Of a stretch of 64,000 bases of DNA, positions 34,349-43,089 are shown one piece after another; the stretch's first letter is position 1, and each line of letters begins with the position of its first letter. Location: contig NZ_JAGKSQ010000005.1 in NCBI RefSeq assembly GCF_017939705.1, positions 310,001-374,000 on the forward strand, written 5' to 3'. Below the pieces are notes generated by a model, which was given only the letters and a program-made list of their open reading frames with translations, was not told the DNA's origin and did no database searches. This stretch comes from Halalkalibacter suaedae. Its GTDB lineage: Bacteria; Bacillota; Bacilli; Bacillales; Bacillaceae_D. A program made the position numbers and the translations under genes.

Positions 34349-34840
34349 TTAACCAAGCTCGACAACAAATAACGGTTGACCGTATTCAACAAGCTCTCCA
34401 TTTTCGGCAAGGACTTCAACAATCTTCCCTTTTACTTCTGCTTCAATTTCGTTCATTAATTTCATTGCTTCTACAATACAAATAATTGAACTTTCTGTAA
34501 CGAGATCACCTTGCTTAACATATGCATCAGCATCAGGTGATGGAGAAGAATAAAAAGTTCCAACCATTGGTGACGTAATTGTATGTACATTTTCATTTTT
34601 TTCTACAGCAGGTGGTGCCGTTTCCTCTTTTACAACTGAAGGTGCTGGCGTTGGTGCCGGTGGCTGTGCAACAGCGACTGGTGCTGGTGGTGGTGTAGAA
34701 GTAATACCCTCACTTGCAACCGGTAGTGTTTGTTGTTTCTTTAGTTGAAGCTTTGTTCCATCTTGTTCAAATTTAAGCTCATCGACGTTCGATTCATCTA
34801 ACGCTTTTATAAGCTCTTTTAACTCTTTTACATTTAACAT
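34349..34840 (-). CDS. accB: Acetyl-CoA carboxylase, biotin carboxyl carrier protein
   Basis: 163 aa: short N-terminal helix region (MLNVKELKELIKAL), a Pro/Ala/Val-rich flexible linker, and the C-terminal biotinyl domain with the biotin-accepting lysine in CIVEAMKLMNEIEAE. It shuttles CO2 between AccC and the carboxyltransferase. First gene of accB-accC-yqhY with GGAGTG upstream of the ATG. Confidence 0.97.
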   Translation of the reverse strand: MLNVKELKELIKALDESNVDELKFEQDGTKLQLKKQQTLPVASEGITSTPPPAPVAVAQPPAPTPAPSVVKEETAPPAVEKNENVHTITSPMVGTFYSSPSPDADAYVKQGDLVTESSIICIVEAMKLMNEIEAEVKGKIVEVLAENGELVEYGQPLFVVELG

Positions 34841-34930
34841 CGTATGAACACTCCTTTCTAACCACTGCCTATTAAAAATGATAATAAAAAATAAATGTAG
34901 GATAGTGGTCTGACCATTCCCAATTATACT

Positions 34931-34959
34931 ATTATGCCACTAAATAAATAGTTCGACAA
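34931..34959 (-). promoter_or_regulatory. Candidate SigA promoter of accBC-yqhY
   Basis: Minus strand -35 TTGTCG (34959-34954), 17-bp spacer, -10 CATAAT (34936-34931). A second -10-like TATAAT lies just downstream (34928-34923) without a matching -35. Confidence 0.45.
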
Positions 34960-35015
34960 CAACAAGTTTATCCCTGCCACTGTGTATAACTGACTCACTC
35001 GACAAGAGGTAATGA

Positions 35016-35378
35016 TCACTCTTCAGTTGAAGGTGTTTCTTCTACTACACGTGTAGCCGTTTCTTTCTTATACTGACGAAATACCGGGTACTCAGAAAGA
35101 TTATCTGGAATTTTTCCGTTTTCTAATAAGATAATCTTGACAATATTTTTGTTGCGGGCCATATGGAACTTGTCCCCATATTCATTTTCTTTCGTGTATC
35201 GCTTTAAATTTTCGTAATCTTCTTCCTGGATTGATACCTTATATGAATCATTGTCCTCATCTTCGACCTGTTGTTCAAAACCAATTTCAAATTCTACAAT
35301 TTGAATATGATCATTCTTCATATTACGTGTTTGCTCGAGTACTGCTTTTGCTCCCTCAGTTAAATCGTTCCATTCCAT
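35016..35378 (-). CDS. Hypothetical acidic protein (120 aa)
   Basis: Not recognised. No signal peptide or membrane segment; strongly acidic overall with a beta-like middle (HIQIVEFEIGFEQQVEDED) and a C-terminal disordered tail ending ETPSTEE. GAGGAG precedes the ATG with about 9-nt spacing. Located between accB and the spoIIIA terminator, transcribed in the same direction; single gene. Its codon use looks normal for the neighbourhood, which supports a real gene. Confidence 0.75.
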   Translation of the reverse strand: MEWNDLTEGAKAVLEQTRNMKNDHIQIVEFEIGFEQQVEDEDNDSYKVSIQEEDYENLKRYTKENEYGDKFHMARNKNIVKIILLENGKIPDNLSEYPVFRQYKKETATRVVEETPSTEE

Positions 35379-35503
35379 TTACATTCGCTCCTCATCTGTA
35401 AGTTCTTTGCGTATTATATCATAGACAAATGAGCGGATGCACCTTCATTTCTGTTCTCTTTGTTTAAGACACTCTTAACACTTAACAAAAACTAAGAAAG
35501 AAA

Positions 35504-35545
35504 AGGTGTCTCAAAAGGCTGTGTTTATTTACCTTTTGGACACCT
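35504..35545 (-). terminator. Terminator of the spoIIIA operon
   Basis: A 14-bp stem (35504-35518 with 35532-35545) just after spoIIIAH. The minus strand continues TTTTCTTTCTT. Confidence 0.85.
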
Positions 35546-35553
35546 CGCCCTAC

Positions 35554-36195
35554 CTATTTATTTGCACCAGTGTGACCAACTGCTACTTTTGTTTTATCTA
35601 AATCTAGGTTTAGCTGAGAGATCGCTAATTGAAGAACTTCATTCGCTTGCTCACGAGTTAATTCTTCTGATTGGACAATCACTCGTACTTGATCTTCCTC
35701 TGCCATAACAAGTGCATCCTCAAATCCTTTTGCGATAATTAATTTTTCAAGAACAAATTCGTCATTTTGAAGCTGATGTAAATCTGCTTCACTTTGATGT
35801 GCAGCTGCCTTTTCTTCTGCTGACGCTGTATCAGATGCTCTAATTTTAGTGAACTCTTCTTTCAAACGATCACGATTTGCTTGCAACTCCATACGAATGC
35901 TTGTGAATGTTTCATTTGATGAGATACTAGAGATTTCACCGAACTCACCATCTTCAACAACTTCTTCACCAGCTGCTTCTTCTTCAGCTACTTCCCCTTC
36001 AGCCGCTTCTTCTCCTTCTAACTCTTCAGATAGATTAACAACGACTTCATTTGCATCATTTCCACTTTCTTCTTCCTCACCGACAAAAGCAATCTCATCT
36101 GGTGATTGTCCACCAGGCATGACGTAATAAACCGATAATACAATAATTAAACTTAACATTGTTAACAACCATACTGTTTGCTTTTTTAAGACCAT
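35554..36195 (-). CDS. spoIIIAH: Stage III sporulation protein SpoIIIAH
   Basis: Mother-cell membrane protein whose extracellular YscJ/FliF-like domain pairs with forespore SpoIIQ to form the channel that joins both cells. 213 aa: one N-terminal membrane helix (about residues 7-26), an acidic Glu/Ala-rich linker, and the ring-building C-terminal domain (EFTKIRASDTASAEEKAAAHQ to the end). The ATG shares one base with the spoIIIAG stop. Last gene of the operon. Confidence 0.95.
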   Translation of the reverse strand: MVLKKQTVWLLTMLSLIIVLSVYYVMPGGQSPDEIAFVGEEEESGNDANEVVVNLSEELEGEEAAEGEVAEEEAAGEEVVEDGEFGEISSISSNETFTSIRMELQANRDRLKEEFTKIRASDTASAEEKAAAHQSEADLHQLQNDEFVLEKLIIAKGFEDALVMAEEDQVRVIVQSEELTREQANEVLQLAISQLNLDLDKTKVAVGHTGANK

Positions 36196-36860
36196 TATAA
36201 GTCCTCCTTAGTTTTCTTCGGCATGACCGAAATTCTATGTGTTGGTACATCTAAGACTCTACTAACTGCTTCAATTACCATGCTCTTACTATTTGCATTC
36301 TCTACTCCCTTGGCAACAACTAGAACTCCTCTTACCTCTGGTTTTTCTTTATGGACCAGGACGGGAACTTCCTTATCACCATTTCGAACGATAACAAGCT
36401 GCTCATCTTTAGAGAGATCATCAACTGTCCTCGTTCCACCTTCTCTGTCTGTTTCATCTGTTCGCTGCTCTTTCGATGAAATATTTTTCTCATACACAGC
36501 TCGCTCTGTCTCAGCTAAGTTAATCATGACTGAAACATCGGATAATCCAATGACTTGTTCAAGCACTTCTTTCAATTGATTTTCATAGCGCATTTCATAG
36601 TCTTTCATTGAATTCGGTTCGGCTGATGCTTCCTGCTTAAAAACAGCCTCATCCTCTTCCTCTTCTTCACTAAAGACTGGTAAGGATTGTTCATTATCTC
36701 CTGCTGGATTGGTCAGAAGGTTGCCTGTAATCATGAGGGCAACACCCACACAACCAAGAAGTACTAAATAATGGAGAGGTATCTTTCGTTTCTTACCGTT
36801 ATCAGACTTCTTAAAAATGGTTTGGATCCATTGTAGGTCCTTCTGCTCTTTGCGATTCAT
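36195..36860 (-). CDS. spoIIIAG: Stage III sporulation protein SpoIIIAG
   Basis: Ring-forming component of the SpoIIIA-SpoIIQ transenvelope channel. 221 aa: cytoplasmic N-terminus, one membrane helix (about residues 27-46), an acidic linker, and a periplasm-like ring domain with VSVMINLAETERAVYEKN and RGVLVVAKGVEN. The longest frame starts at 36917 but the ATG at 36860 overlaps the spoIIIAF stop (ATGA) and has GGGGGGA upstream, so it is used. Confidence 0.94.
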   Translation of the reverse strand: MNRKEQKDLQWIQTIFKKSDNGKKRKIPLHYLVLLGCVGVALMITGNLLTNPAGDNEQSLPVFSEEEEEDEAVFKQEASAEPNSMKDYEMRYENQLKEVLEQVIGLSDVSVMINLAETERAVYEKNISSKEQRTDETDREGGTRTVDDLSKDEQLVIVRNGDKEVPVLVHKEKPEVRGVLVVAKGVENANSKSMVIEAVSRVLDVPTHRISVMPKKTKEDL

Positions 36861-37519
36861 TTTGCTTGTTTCCCCCCTTCCCACGCTAATAAAATCTTTT
36901 CTGCAGGCACATTCCAATGGTCTGAGAGAAACTGTTGTACCCGTTCAAATTCCTTATTCGTGTCCACAGGTTCTTCTGTTATCCCGGATTCCGTTGTGTC
37001 GATTCGAACAACCTCGACAGGCTTTACCCCTGACGCACTTTGTTCCTCTCCCTCGTCTTCTGCCACTGTGTAAACATTGACATGGATCGCTTTGATTGCT
37101 GCTATAGCTTCGTCCATTGTCTCTAATCCTTGATCGGCTTCAAACTCGAGTACAACTTGGGATAATTCTAAATCATGTGTCTCACGTAATGTCTCTTCTA
37201 CTTGTTTCTCTAGTTGGACAGCCATCTGTTCAGAAATATATGCACGTTGTCCCATTTCTATATCTCTTTTTTGCAAATTTATTGCATCTTGTACTTTTTT
37301 TTCTGTATATTCCGATTCGTGAGACAGAGAAAACAGCCATTCATCAACGTCTTCAGTGAAAATTGATAGCAGGGGCTGAAGCATAACAACCAATAAGAGG
37401 AGCCCAACCACCATCCGCACATAGCGCTGCATGTTGGAATTAGGGAGCATTAATTCTAGTATGGTTGCAAGTAAGATTAAGAGAATAATATTCGTCAACC
37501 AATCTGTTAAAAATCCCAT
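36857..37519 (-). CDS. spoIIIAF: Stage III sporulation protein SpoIIIAF
   Basis: Membrane component of the SpoIIIA complex. 220 aa: two N-terminal membrane helices (about residues 9-25 and 34-52), then a soluble ring-building-like domain ending in VPAEKILLAWEGG. Lies 12 nt after spoIIIAE and overlaps spoIIIAG by 4 nt. Transcribed in the mother cell (SigE) in characterised species. Confidence 0.93.
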   Translation of the reverse strand: MGFLTDWLTNIILLILLATILELMLPNSNMQRYVRMVVGLLLLVVMLQPLLSIFTEDVDEWLFSLSHESEYTEKKVQDAINLQKRDIEMGQRAYISEQMAVQLEKQVEETLRETHDLELSQVVLEFEADQGLETMDEAIAAIKAIHVNVYTVAEDEGEEQSASGVKPVEVVRIDTTESGITEEPVDTNKEFERVQQFLSDHWNVPAEKILLAWEGGKQAK

Positions 37520-37531
37520 CAGACCCCTCCT

Positions 37532-38722
37532 TTACCTCATCATCAATGATAAATTACCAGCAGCCACCATAATTGTTATTGCTAGAAAGAACATCAAACA
37601 AACAATTGCTAATGATGCAAAAACAAAAATCACTGATTTCCCGATAATTGATAAACATTCAATAATTGGTCCCCCGCCTAATGGTTGCAATACAGCTGCT
37701 GATAGATTAAAGATAATAGCTAGAGACAACACCTTTAGTGCGGGAAATGCACATAACATTAACAAAATGCCTAGCCCCGCGATACCAACAGTATTTTTCA
37801 ATAATACAGATGCACTCAATACAGTATCTGCTGCATCTGTGAACATCCTTCCAACAACTGGAACAAGGTTTCCTGCAAGGAATTTAGCGGTTCGAATCGT
37901 CACACCATCTGAAACGGCTGTTGCTGCCCCCTGTACAGAAATAACCCCTAAGAATATCGTTAGAAATACACCAAGTGTTCCAACAGCGATGTTTCTTAGA
38001 AACGTAGCTAGTTTAGTTACTTTATAATGATCTGTCAGAGTACTTACAATGCTTAAAACTGCTGATAAAAATAACAACGGTAAGACAATTTTTTGAATAA
38101 GTAATCCACTCGTATTGACTAGAAAAATAATTAGTGGGTGAAAGAGAGCAGCTGAAGTTATGTTTCCTACAGCTGCCATCATTGCTAGCAGCAATGGCAA
38201 TAAAGCAATCATAAAATGAATCATTGAGCTTACTGCATCGGAGGCATATGTAATTGCCACTCGAAAACTATTTAAAGCAATAATCATTAAAACCATATAC
38301 GTAATGGCATAGGCTACTTTACTAATTGTATGTTGCTCAAATGCATTTTGAAGAGATTGTAGGATCATACAAAAAACAGTAAGTAGAATAAGAGAACCCA
38401 GTAGTTTTCCATTTACTAAAAGCTCATGAAGTAAATAGCGAACAAGTCCCATTCCCCACTCTTTAATGCTAAACTGCTTGTCTCCACGAATAAATTCCAT
38501 GAAGGATCCTTTTTGACTTTCGGGTAGAAATCCACCATATTCCGTAGATATCTCCTCCCAAAACATATGCACTTCATCTAATTGCAATTGTTCAATCTGT
38601 CTATCTACAAAATTAGTTTCGTCTGCCGGTTCACTTTCAGCAAAGCTGATTGGTGTCATTAGTGTAAAAAAGAAAGCTGCAAATATAACTGGGATAATGA
38701 AGGGCATCCGCACTCTTTTCAC
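37532..38722 (-). CDS. spoIIIAE: Stage III sporulation protein SpoIIIAE
   Basis: Large polytopic membrane protein of the feeding-tube complex. 396 aa: a cleavable signal-like N-terminus (MKRVRMPFIIPVIFAAFF...ISFAESE), a short extracellular segment, then about eight membrane helices. Conserved family segments FLVNTSGLLIQKIVLPLLFLSA and AKFLAGNLVPVVGRMFTDAADTV are present as landmarks (seen around residues 195 and 275). 11 nt after spoIIIAD. Confidence 0.95.
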   Translation of the reverse strand: MKRVRMPFIIPVIFAAFFFTLMTPISFAESEPADETNFVDRQIEQLQLDEVHMFWEEISTEYGGFLPESQKGSFMEFIRGDKQFSIKEWGMGLVRYLLHELLVNGKLLGSLILLTVFCMILQSLQNAFEQHTISKVAYAITYMVLMIIALNSFRVAITYASDAVSSMIHFMIALLPLLLAMMAAVGNITSAALFHPLIIFLVNTSGLLIQKIVLPLLFLSAVLSIVSTLTDHYKVTKLATFLRNIAVGTLGVFLTIFLGVISVQGAATAVSDGVTIRTAKFLAGNLVPVVGRMFTDAADTVLSASVLLKNTVGIAGLGILLMLCAFPALKVLSLAIIFNLSAAVLQPLGGGPIIECLSIIGKSVIFVFASLAIVCLMFFLAITIMVAAGNLSLMMR

Positions 38723-38733
38723 CTCAACTTCTT

Positions 38734-39123
38734 TTACGTTGGTAGTAAAGATAAGACCATCTCAATTACTGCTGTTAAGATTGGTATGGCCATAACAAGA
38801 ATCAAGATCTTACCTGCGAGTTCAATCTTTGAAGCAATTGAAGCTTGTCCTGCATCTTTGGCAATTTGTGCACCAAACTCGGCAATATAAGCGATACCAA
38901 TTATTTTTAAAATGGTTTGTAAATAGACCATGTTCATATTGGCTTGTTCAGCAATACCCTCTAGCATTTGTATGATTTTCGTGATCTCATCAATTAAAAA
39001 CAGAAAGATTGTAATACCAACAAAAACCGTTAGCATAAAAGCAAACAATGGCTTTTGTTCTTTAACAACGAGGGCTAGGAAGGTTGCGATCAGTCCTAAC
39101 CCGACGATTTGTATAATATCAAT
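38734..39123 (-). CDS. spoIIIAD: Stage III sporulation protein SpoIIIAD (apparent ATT start)
   Basis: Membrane protein of the SpoIIIA complex, about 129 aa with three to four helices and the strongly conserved ILKIIGIAYIAEFGAQIAKD segment. The first in-frame ATG (39048) is 25 codons too late and would remove the conserved IDIIQIVGLGLIATFLALVVKEQKP-like N-terminus. Upstream in the same frame there is no ATG, GTG or TTG: after an in-frame TGA (39132-39130) come GTT, GCG, ATT, GAT. ATT at 39123 lies 6 nt after the strong site GAGGGGTGA, so it is taken as the start. A base error in the codon aligned with ATG is the alternative. Confidence 0.82.
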   Translation of the reverse strand: MDIIQIVGLGLIATFLALVVKEQKPLFAFMLTVFVGITIFLFLIDEITKIIQMLEGIAEQANMNMVYLQTILKIIGIAYIAEFGAQIAKDAGQASIASKIELAGKILILVMAIPILTAVIEMVLSLLPT

Positions 39124-39136
39124 CGCAACTCACCCC

Positions 39137-39343
39137 TCACCCTTGAAAAAGAAAGACTCCTTTTATTTTTTGAAACAAGTCATCAACAATTGTTGCTACC
39201 ATATATAACACGACGACAAAACCAATCAATGTTACCCAGTGGGCCCAGTCTTCTTTTCCCATTTGTTTTAAAACGGTGTGGATCATTGCAACAACAATTC
39301 CAATTCCTGCAATTTGAAAAATGGTGTTCACATCATACACCAC
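39137..39343 (-). CDS. spoIIIAC: Stage III sporulation protein SpoIIIAC
   Basis: 68-aa membrane protein with two helices (about residues 7-28 and 36-58), a paralogue of the N-terminal part of SpoIIIAD; DVNTIFQIAGIGIVVAMIH is typical. It appears to start with GTG, with GGAGGGGGA about 7 nt upstream. It ends just before the spoIIIAD ribosome binding site. Confidence 0.93.
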   Translation of the reverse strand: MVYDVNTIFQIAGIGIVVAMIHTVLKQMGKEDWAHWVTLIGFVVVLYMVATIVDDLFQKIKGVFLFQG

Positions 39344-39365
39344 GACCTCTCCCCCTCCTATTCAG

Positions 39366-39878
39366 TTACAGCATTAGAATGACAATGAGCAAGCCCGATA
39401 AGAAACCTAAGCTTTTAATCATTTTTTCATAGCGCTGTTGCCTTTCTCTAGCCTCCTGTTCCTCTCGATCTAAGTGAGAAAGGGTTAGCTTAATCTGTTT
39501 CTGCTGCTGTTGTCGGTCATGCTGTCCAAGAGTAGCACCGAATTGCAGCATGACTTCACGTTCACTCTCTAGCATTGATGTTTGGGCCCAAGTTTCCTTC
39601 AAGCTTTCCTGCCATGCTTCATAGGCAGTCTCTTCCTTATTGATTAAACGTTTTGAAAAGCATTCAAAAAAGGAGGAAACTGGTTTAGGTAACTGCTTCG
39701 AGATATTCTCACTCGCCTCAGCAAGTGGGGTTAGTCCATACATCATTTCTGCCTCTAGTGATTGAATCGCGACTTTAAGTTGCCTTAATTGCTTAGGTCT
39801 ATCACTTAACCTTTTCGCGAACTCAAATCCAATCCACGTCGTTATGAAAATAATGATTGCCGCCCCAATCAATTTCAT
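39366..39878 (-). CDS. spoIIIAB: Stage III sporulation protein SpoIIIAB
   Basis: 170 aa: N-terminal and C-terminal membrane helices around a helical soluble domain, similar to type II secretion GspF-like proteins. Segments RPKQLRQLKVAIQSLEAEMMYG and the C-terminal KSLGFLSGLLIVILML landmarks are present. ATG overlaps the spoIIIAA stop by 4 nt. Confidence 0.94.
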   Translation of the reverse strand: MKLIGAAIIIFITTWIGFEFAKRLSDRPKQLRQLKVAIQSLEAEMMYGLTPLAEASENISKQLPKPVSSFFECFSKRLINKEETAYEAWQESLKETWAQTSMLESEREVMLQFGATLGQHDRQQQQKQIKLTLSHLDREEQEARERQQRYEKMIKSLGFLSGLLIVILML

Positions 39879-40810
39879 GAGCGTGACACCAGATCTTTGC
39901 GAAGTTGATTTCTAACTCTTTTTACAACACCTGGTCTCGTCGTTCTCGTAAGCTCTACACAGCGCTCAAAAGCGTGTTGTTCAAACAATGGCTTCAAGGC
40001 AGGACGCCTCTCAACGTCCTCTAATGAATAGCCGTGAGCAGTTGTCATCACTTTGACACCTGCATGCAAGGCCTCCTGCACTGCACGAACATCTTCCTCG
40101 CGTCCGATCTCATCAACAATGATCACATCAGGACTCATTGAACGAATAAGCATCATCATTCCCTCTGCTTTTGGACAGCCATCTAAAACATCTACTCTTG
40201 ATCCAAGCTCTAGTTGTGGGACACCTCTCATACTAGCCGCAATTTCAGACCGTTCATCAACGATTCCAACCTTTAATGGAGCAATATTACGAGATGGAAT
40301 CCCCTCACTAATCAGACGAGCTACATCTCGTAACAATGTCGTTTTTCCAGTTTGGGGTGGCCCAATAAATAAAGTATTCATCCACCGTCCTTCATATAGC
40401 TGTGAAACAAGTCGCTCACCAGCACCAATCGTCTGTCTAGCAACACGTATATTAAATGAGCTTACGTCTCTTAACGTTTTGACTTGACCATGATCCAGCA
40501 CAACTTTTCCAGCAAGTCCAACTCGATGTCCGCCCTGTAAGGTAATAAATCCTCTACGCAATTCCTCTTCAAAGGCATACATCGAATATTGACTTAGTTG
40601 ATTTAGTAGAAATTTGGCATCCTCTGCCTTTACAATATAAAAATCATTTTTCACTGATGGATAGTAAGGAATCCCAGCTGAAATGATTTCTAACGGTCGA
40701 CCTACACGAAGGCGGATTTCTTCAATTGCTGTAAGAATAGTAGGTTGAACTTGGTTAATTAATCGACGAATCTCTTCTGGCAATACTGGTACAATATCTT
40801 GAATCAACAC
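39875..40810 (-). CDS. spoIIIAA: Stage III sporulation ATPase SpoIIIAA
   Basis: Cytoplasmic secretion-type ATPase that drives the SpoIIIA-SpoIIQ channel. 311 aa with Walker A GPPQTGKTTLL (near residues 149-159), Walker B DVIIVDEIGREED, and EVATIARRE-like arginine-rich regions around RLRVGRPLEI. First gene of the operon AA-AB-AC-AD-AE-AF-AG-AH, 12 nt after yqhV; yqhV may share its transcript. Confidence 0.96.
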   Translation of the reverse strand: MLIQDIVPVLPEEIRRLINQVQPTILTAIEEIRLRVGRPLEIISAGIPYYPSVKNDFYIVKAEDAKFLLNQLSQYSMYAFEEELRRGFITLQGGHRVGLAGKVVLDHGQVKTLRDVSSFNIRVARQTIGAGERLVSQLYEGRWMNTLFIGPPQTGKTTLLRDVARLISEGIPSRNIAPLKVGIVDERSEIAASMRGVPQLELGSRVDVLDGCPKAEGMMMLIRSMSPDVIIVDEIGREEDVRAVQEALHAGVKVMTTAHGYSLEDVERRPALKPLFEQHAFERCVELTRTTRPGVVKRVRNQLRKDLVSRS

Positions 40811-40822
40811 CCTCTCCTCCTT

Positions 40823-41104
40823 TTACTTTCGAATCCCAATAAGGATTAGAATGACACCTGATGCAATGAAAACAATTTTGGAAATAGATAATTGATCCTT
40901 CATTCCAACAAGACCAATTGCTATTGACGTAACCAAAATGGTTGGACCAATAATTGCTAACATCGCATTAAGAGCAATCGCTTTTTCTACACTATTAAAT
41001 TTCAAAATGAGACCAGCGACCGTTAATTCAATCATTCCGGAAACAAAACGTAGACCAACCATAATGAGTAATGTCATTTCAATCGTATAAAACCAGCTTT
41101 TCAT
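40823..41104 (-). CDS. yqhV: Small membrane protein YqhV (DUF2619)
   Basis: 93 aa, three predicted helices (about residues 8-32, 40-62, 70-90). It lies directly upstream of spoIIIAA in many Bacilli and is expected to be expressed with the operon in the mother cell. Function unknown. ATG preceded by GAGGTGG-type site. Confidence 0.85.
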   Translation of the reverse strand: MKSWFYTIEMTLLIMVGLRFVSGMIELTVAGLILKFNSVEKAIALNAMLAIIGPTILVTSIAIGLVGMKDQLSISKIVFIASGVILILIGIRK

Positions 41105-41172
41105 AGATCCACCTCTTAAATGTCACTTTGTACAACCTTATGAAGCATTGTCCACATTCAGAACAAAAAAAA

Positions 41173-41212
41173 GGAGTAAATAAAAAGGTGATCACACCTT
41201 TTTACTTACTCC
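41173..41212 (-). terminator. Terminator downstream of efp
   Basis: An 18-bp nearly perfect stem (41173-41190 with 41195-41212). The minus strand continues with TTTTTTTTG. It follows efp with the dispersed repeat in between. Confidence 0.85.
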
Positions 41213-41244
41213 TTGAAACGTTTATATTATTTAATTTCCAAAAA

Positions 41245-41386
41245 GAGGCTGGGACAAAAGTGATGTAACTAATAGAAAATCTGAACAATGGTGGTTGGTG
41301 GACGTATACCGCTCCTGAAAAATACTTCGCTACATGAATGCATTGTTCGGTATTTCAGTTAGATACTTTAGTAATGTCCCAGACTC
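41245..41386 (-). repeat. Dispersed repeat, short copy with terminal inverted repeats
   Basis: A 142-bp element bounded by GAGGCTGGGACA (41245-41256) and TGTCCCAGACTC (41375-41386), inverted repeats with one mismatch. Its reverse complement matches both flanks of the 9904-10135 element (for example AGGAGCGGT, CATTGTTC, ATCACTTTTGT), but lacks the 95-bp palindromic insert. No coding capacity. It sits between efp and its terminator. Confidence 0.85.
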
Positions 41387-41397
41387 TACTGCTTCAG

Positions 41398-41955
41398 TTA
41401 TGCTCTTGATACATAAGAGCTATTACGTGTATCAATAATTAACATTTCTCCTTGGTTAACAAAGAAAGGAACTTGTACAGTCAAGCCAGTTTCAAGTGTT
41501 GCAGGCTTTGTTCCACCTGACGCTGTATCACCCTTGATTCCTGGTTCTGTTTCAACGACTTCAAGTTCAACCGTATTTGGAACTTCGACACCTAATGTTT
41601 CGCCTTGGAATGTCATGATTTGAACAACCATGTTTTCCTTTAGAAATTTAAGCTCGTGTTCAATTTGTGCTGTAGGTAGTTCAATTTGCTCATATGATTC
41701 GTTATCCATAAATGCATGCATATCAGCACTTGCATAAAGGTATTGCATACGACGGTTTTCAATATGAGCTTTCGCTACCTTTTCACCTGCACGGAATGTC
41801 TTCTCTTGAATCGCACCATTTCGTAAGTTACGAAGCTTTGAGCGTACAAAAGCAGCTCCTTTTCCTGGTTTTACATGTTGGAAATCAAGAACCTGCCAAA
41901 TGCCACCATCCACTTCAATTGTTAAACCTGTCTTAAAATCATTAACTGAAATCAT
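41398..41955 (-). CDS. efp: Elongation factor P
   Basis: Rescues ribosomes stalled at polyproline. 185 aa with three beta-barrel domains; [23 protein letters not shown]-terminus landmarks, the loop tip [13 protein letters not shown] (lysine near residue 32, the position that carries a 5-aminopentanol group in B. subtilis), and the signature [22 protein letters not shown]. Located downstream of yqhT as usual. Confidence 0.97.
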   Translation of the reverse strand: MISVNDFKTGLTIEVDGGIWQVLDFQHVKPGKGAAFVRSKLRNLRNGAIQEKTFRAGEKVAKAHIENRRMQYLYASADMHAFMDNESYEQIELPTAQIEHELKFLKENMVVQIMTFQGETLGVEVPNTVELEVVETEPGIKGDTASGGTKPATLETGLTVQVPFFVNQGEMLIIDTRNSSYVSRA

Positions 41956-42020
41956 TATTATTCCTCCATCTTTCCGTTCTGTGACATTAAATCAACGTTA
42001 ATACTATACCACAAGTAGCA

Positions 42021-43088
42021 CTACTCCCCTACATAAATTAACTCTTTTGGGGAATGTGTAAACGACTGATTTCCATTAGCTGTAATTAAGGTGTCATCTT
42101 CAATTCTCGTTCCACCAACACCTGAGATATAAATCCCTGGCTCGACTGTTACAACCATACCCGGTTCAAGAAGGGTATTCGACTTCATAGACAAGCCCGG
42201 ACCTTCATGAACTTCTAGTCCAAGGCCATGACCAGTTGAATGACCGAAATACTCTCCATAGCCTTTTTCTTTGATATAATCTCTTGTTAAGGCATCAGCC
42301 TGCATTCCTGTTAGGCCAGGCTTAATCCCTTCCATTCCTAAAAGTTGGGCTTGGTATACAGTCTGATAGATATCCTGTAACTGTTCACTGATTTGGCCAA
42401 CCGCGACAGTTCTAGTGATATCAGAACAATAGCCATTATACAATGCTCCGAAATCGAGAGTAACCAGCTCCCCGCTTTCAATTATCTTTTTACTCGCGAC
42501 ACCATGAGGCAGAGCGGAACGGTATCCAGAAGCAACGATAATATCAAAGGAAGAGCTAGTTGCTCCTTGCTTTCTCATAAAAAATTCTAATTCGTTTGAT
42601 ACTTCTAGCTCGGTCATACCAGGTCGGATGAATGTGGTGATATGTGAAAAGGCAGCATCTGCAATATCCGCTGCGTCTTGAATAATCTTAATCTCACTTG
42701 CATCCTTAAACATTCTAATTTTTTCAACTAGGCCAGTAACTGGAACAAACGTCGCATTCACTAATTTGTCGTAAATTTGATGAAATTCATATGTAAGATG
42801 CGATTGTTCAAAACCTAATTTAGTGATACCGAGTCTTTCAACCTGTTTTGCTACTTCTTCGAAAATAGGGCCTTGATGCTGGACGATCTCAAATCCTTTT
42901 GCTTGTTCTTGAGCTTGCTCAACATAACGAAAATCAGTAATGAAGACTGCTTGCTTTTCAGAAATAAGAACAACACCAGCAGTTCCTGAGAATTGTGATA
43001 TGTACCTTCTGTTATAAGAACTAGTTATTAATAATGCATCAATTCCATGGTCAGCGAACTGTGTTCGTAGTGCCTCAATTCGACTCAT
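42021..43088 (-). CDS. yqhT: Xaa-Pro aminopeptidase family protein YqhT
   Basis: M24 metallopeptidase, probably removing N-terminal residues before proline. 355 aa: N-terminal creatinase-like domain and C-terminal pita-bread domain with metal ligands visible in LVTLDFGALYNGYCSDITRTVAVG, GHSTGHGLGLEVHEGP, VTVEPGIY and GGTRIEDDTLIT landmarks. The longest frame starts at 43154, but AAGGAGAG precedes the ATG at 43088, directly after the aroQ stop. Confidence 0.93.
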   Translation of the reverse strand: MSRIEALRTQFADHGIDALLITSSYNRRYISQFSGTAGVVLISEKQAVFITDFRYVEQAQEQAKGFEIVQHQGPIFEEVAKQVERLGITKLGFEQSHLTYEFHQIYDKLVNATFVPVTGLVEKIRMFKDASEIKIIQDAADIADAAFSHITTFIRPGMTELEVSNELEFFMRKQGATSSSFDIIVASGYRSALPHGVASKKIIESGELVTLDFGALYNGYCSDITRTVAVGQISEQLQDIYQTVYQAQLLGMEGIKPGLTGMQADALTRDYIKEKGYGEYFGHSTGHGLGLEVHEGPGLSMKSNTLLEPGMVVTVEPGIYISGVGGTRIEDDTLITANGNQSFTHSPKELIYVGE

Positions 43089-43089
43089 A

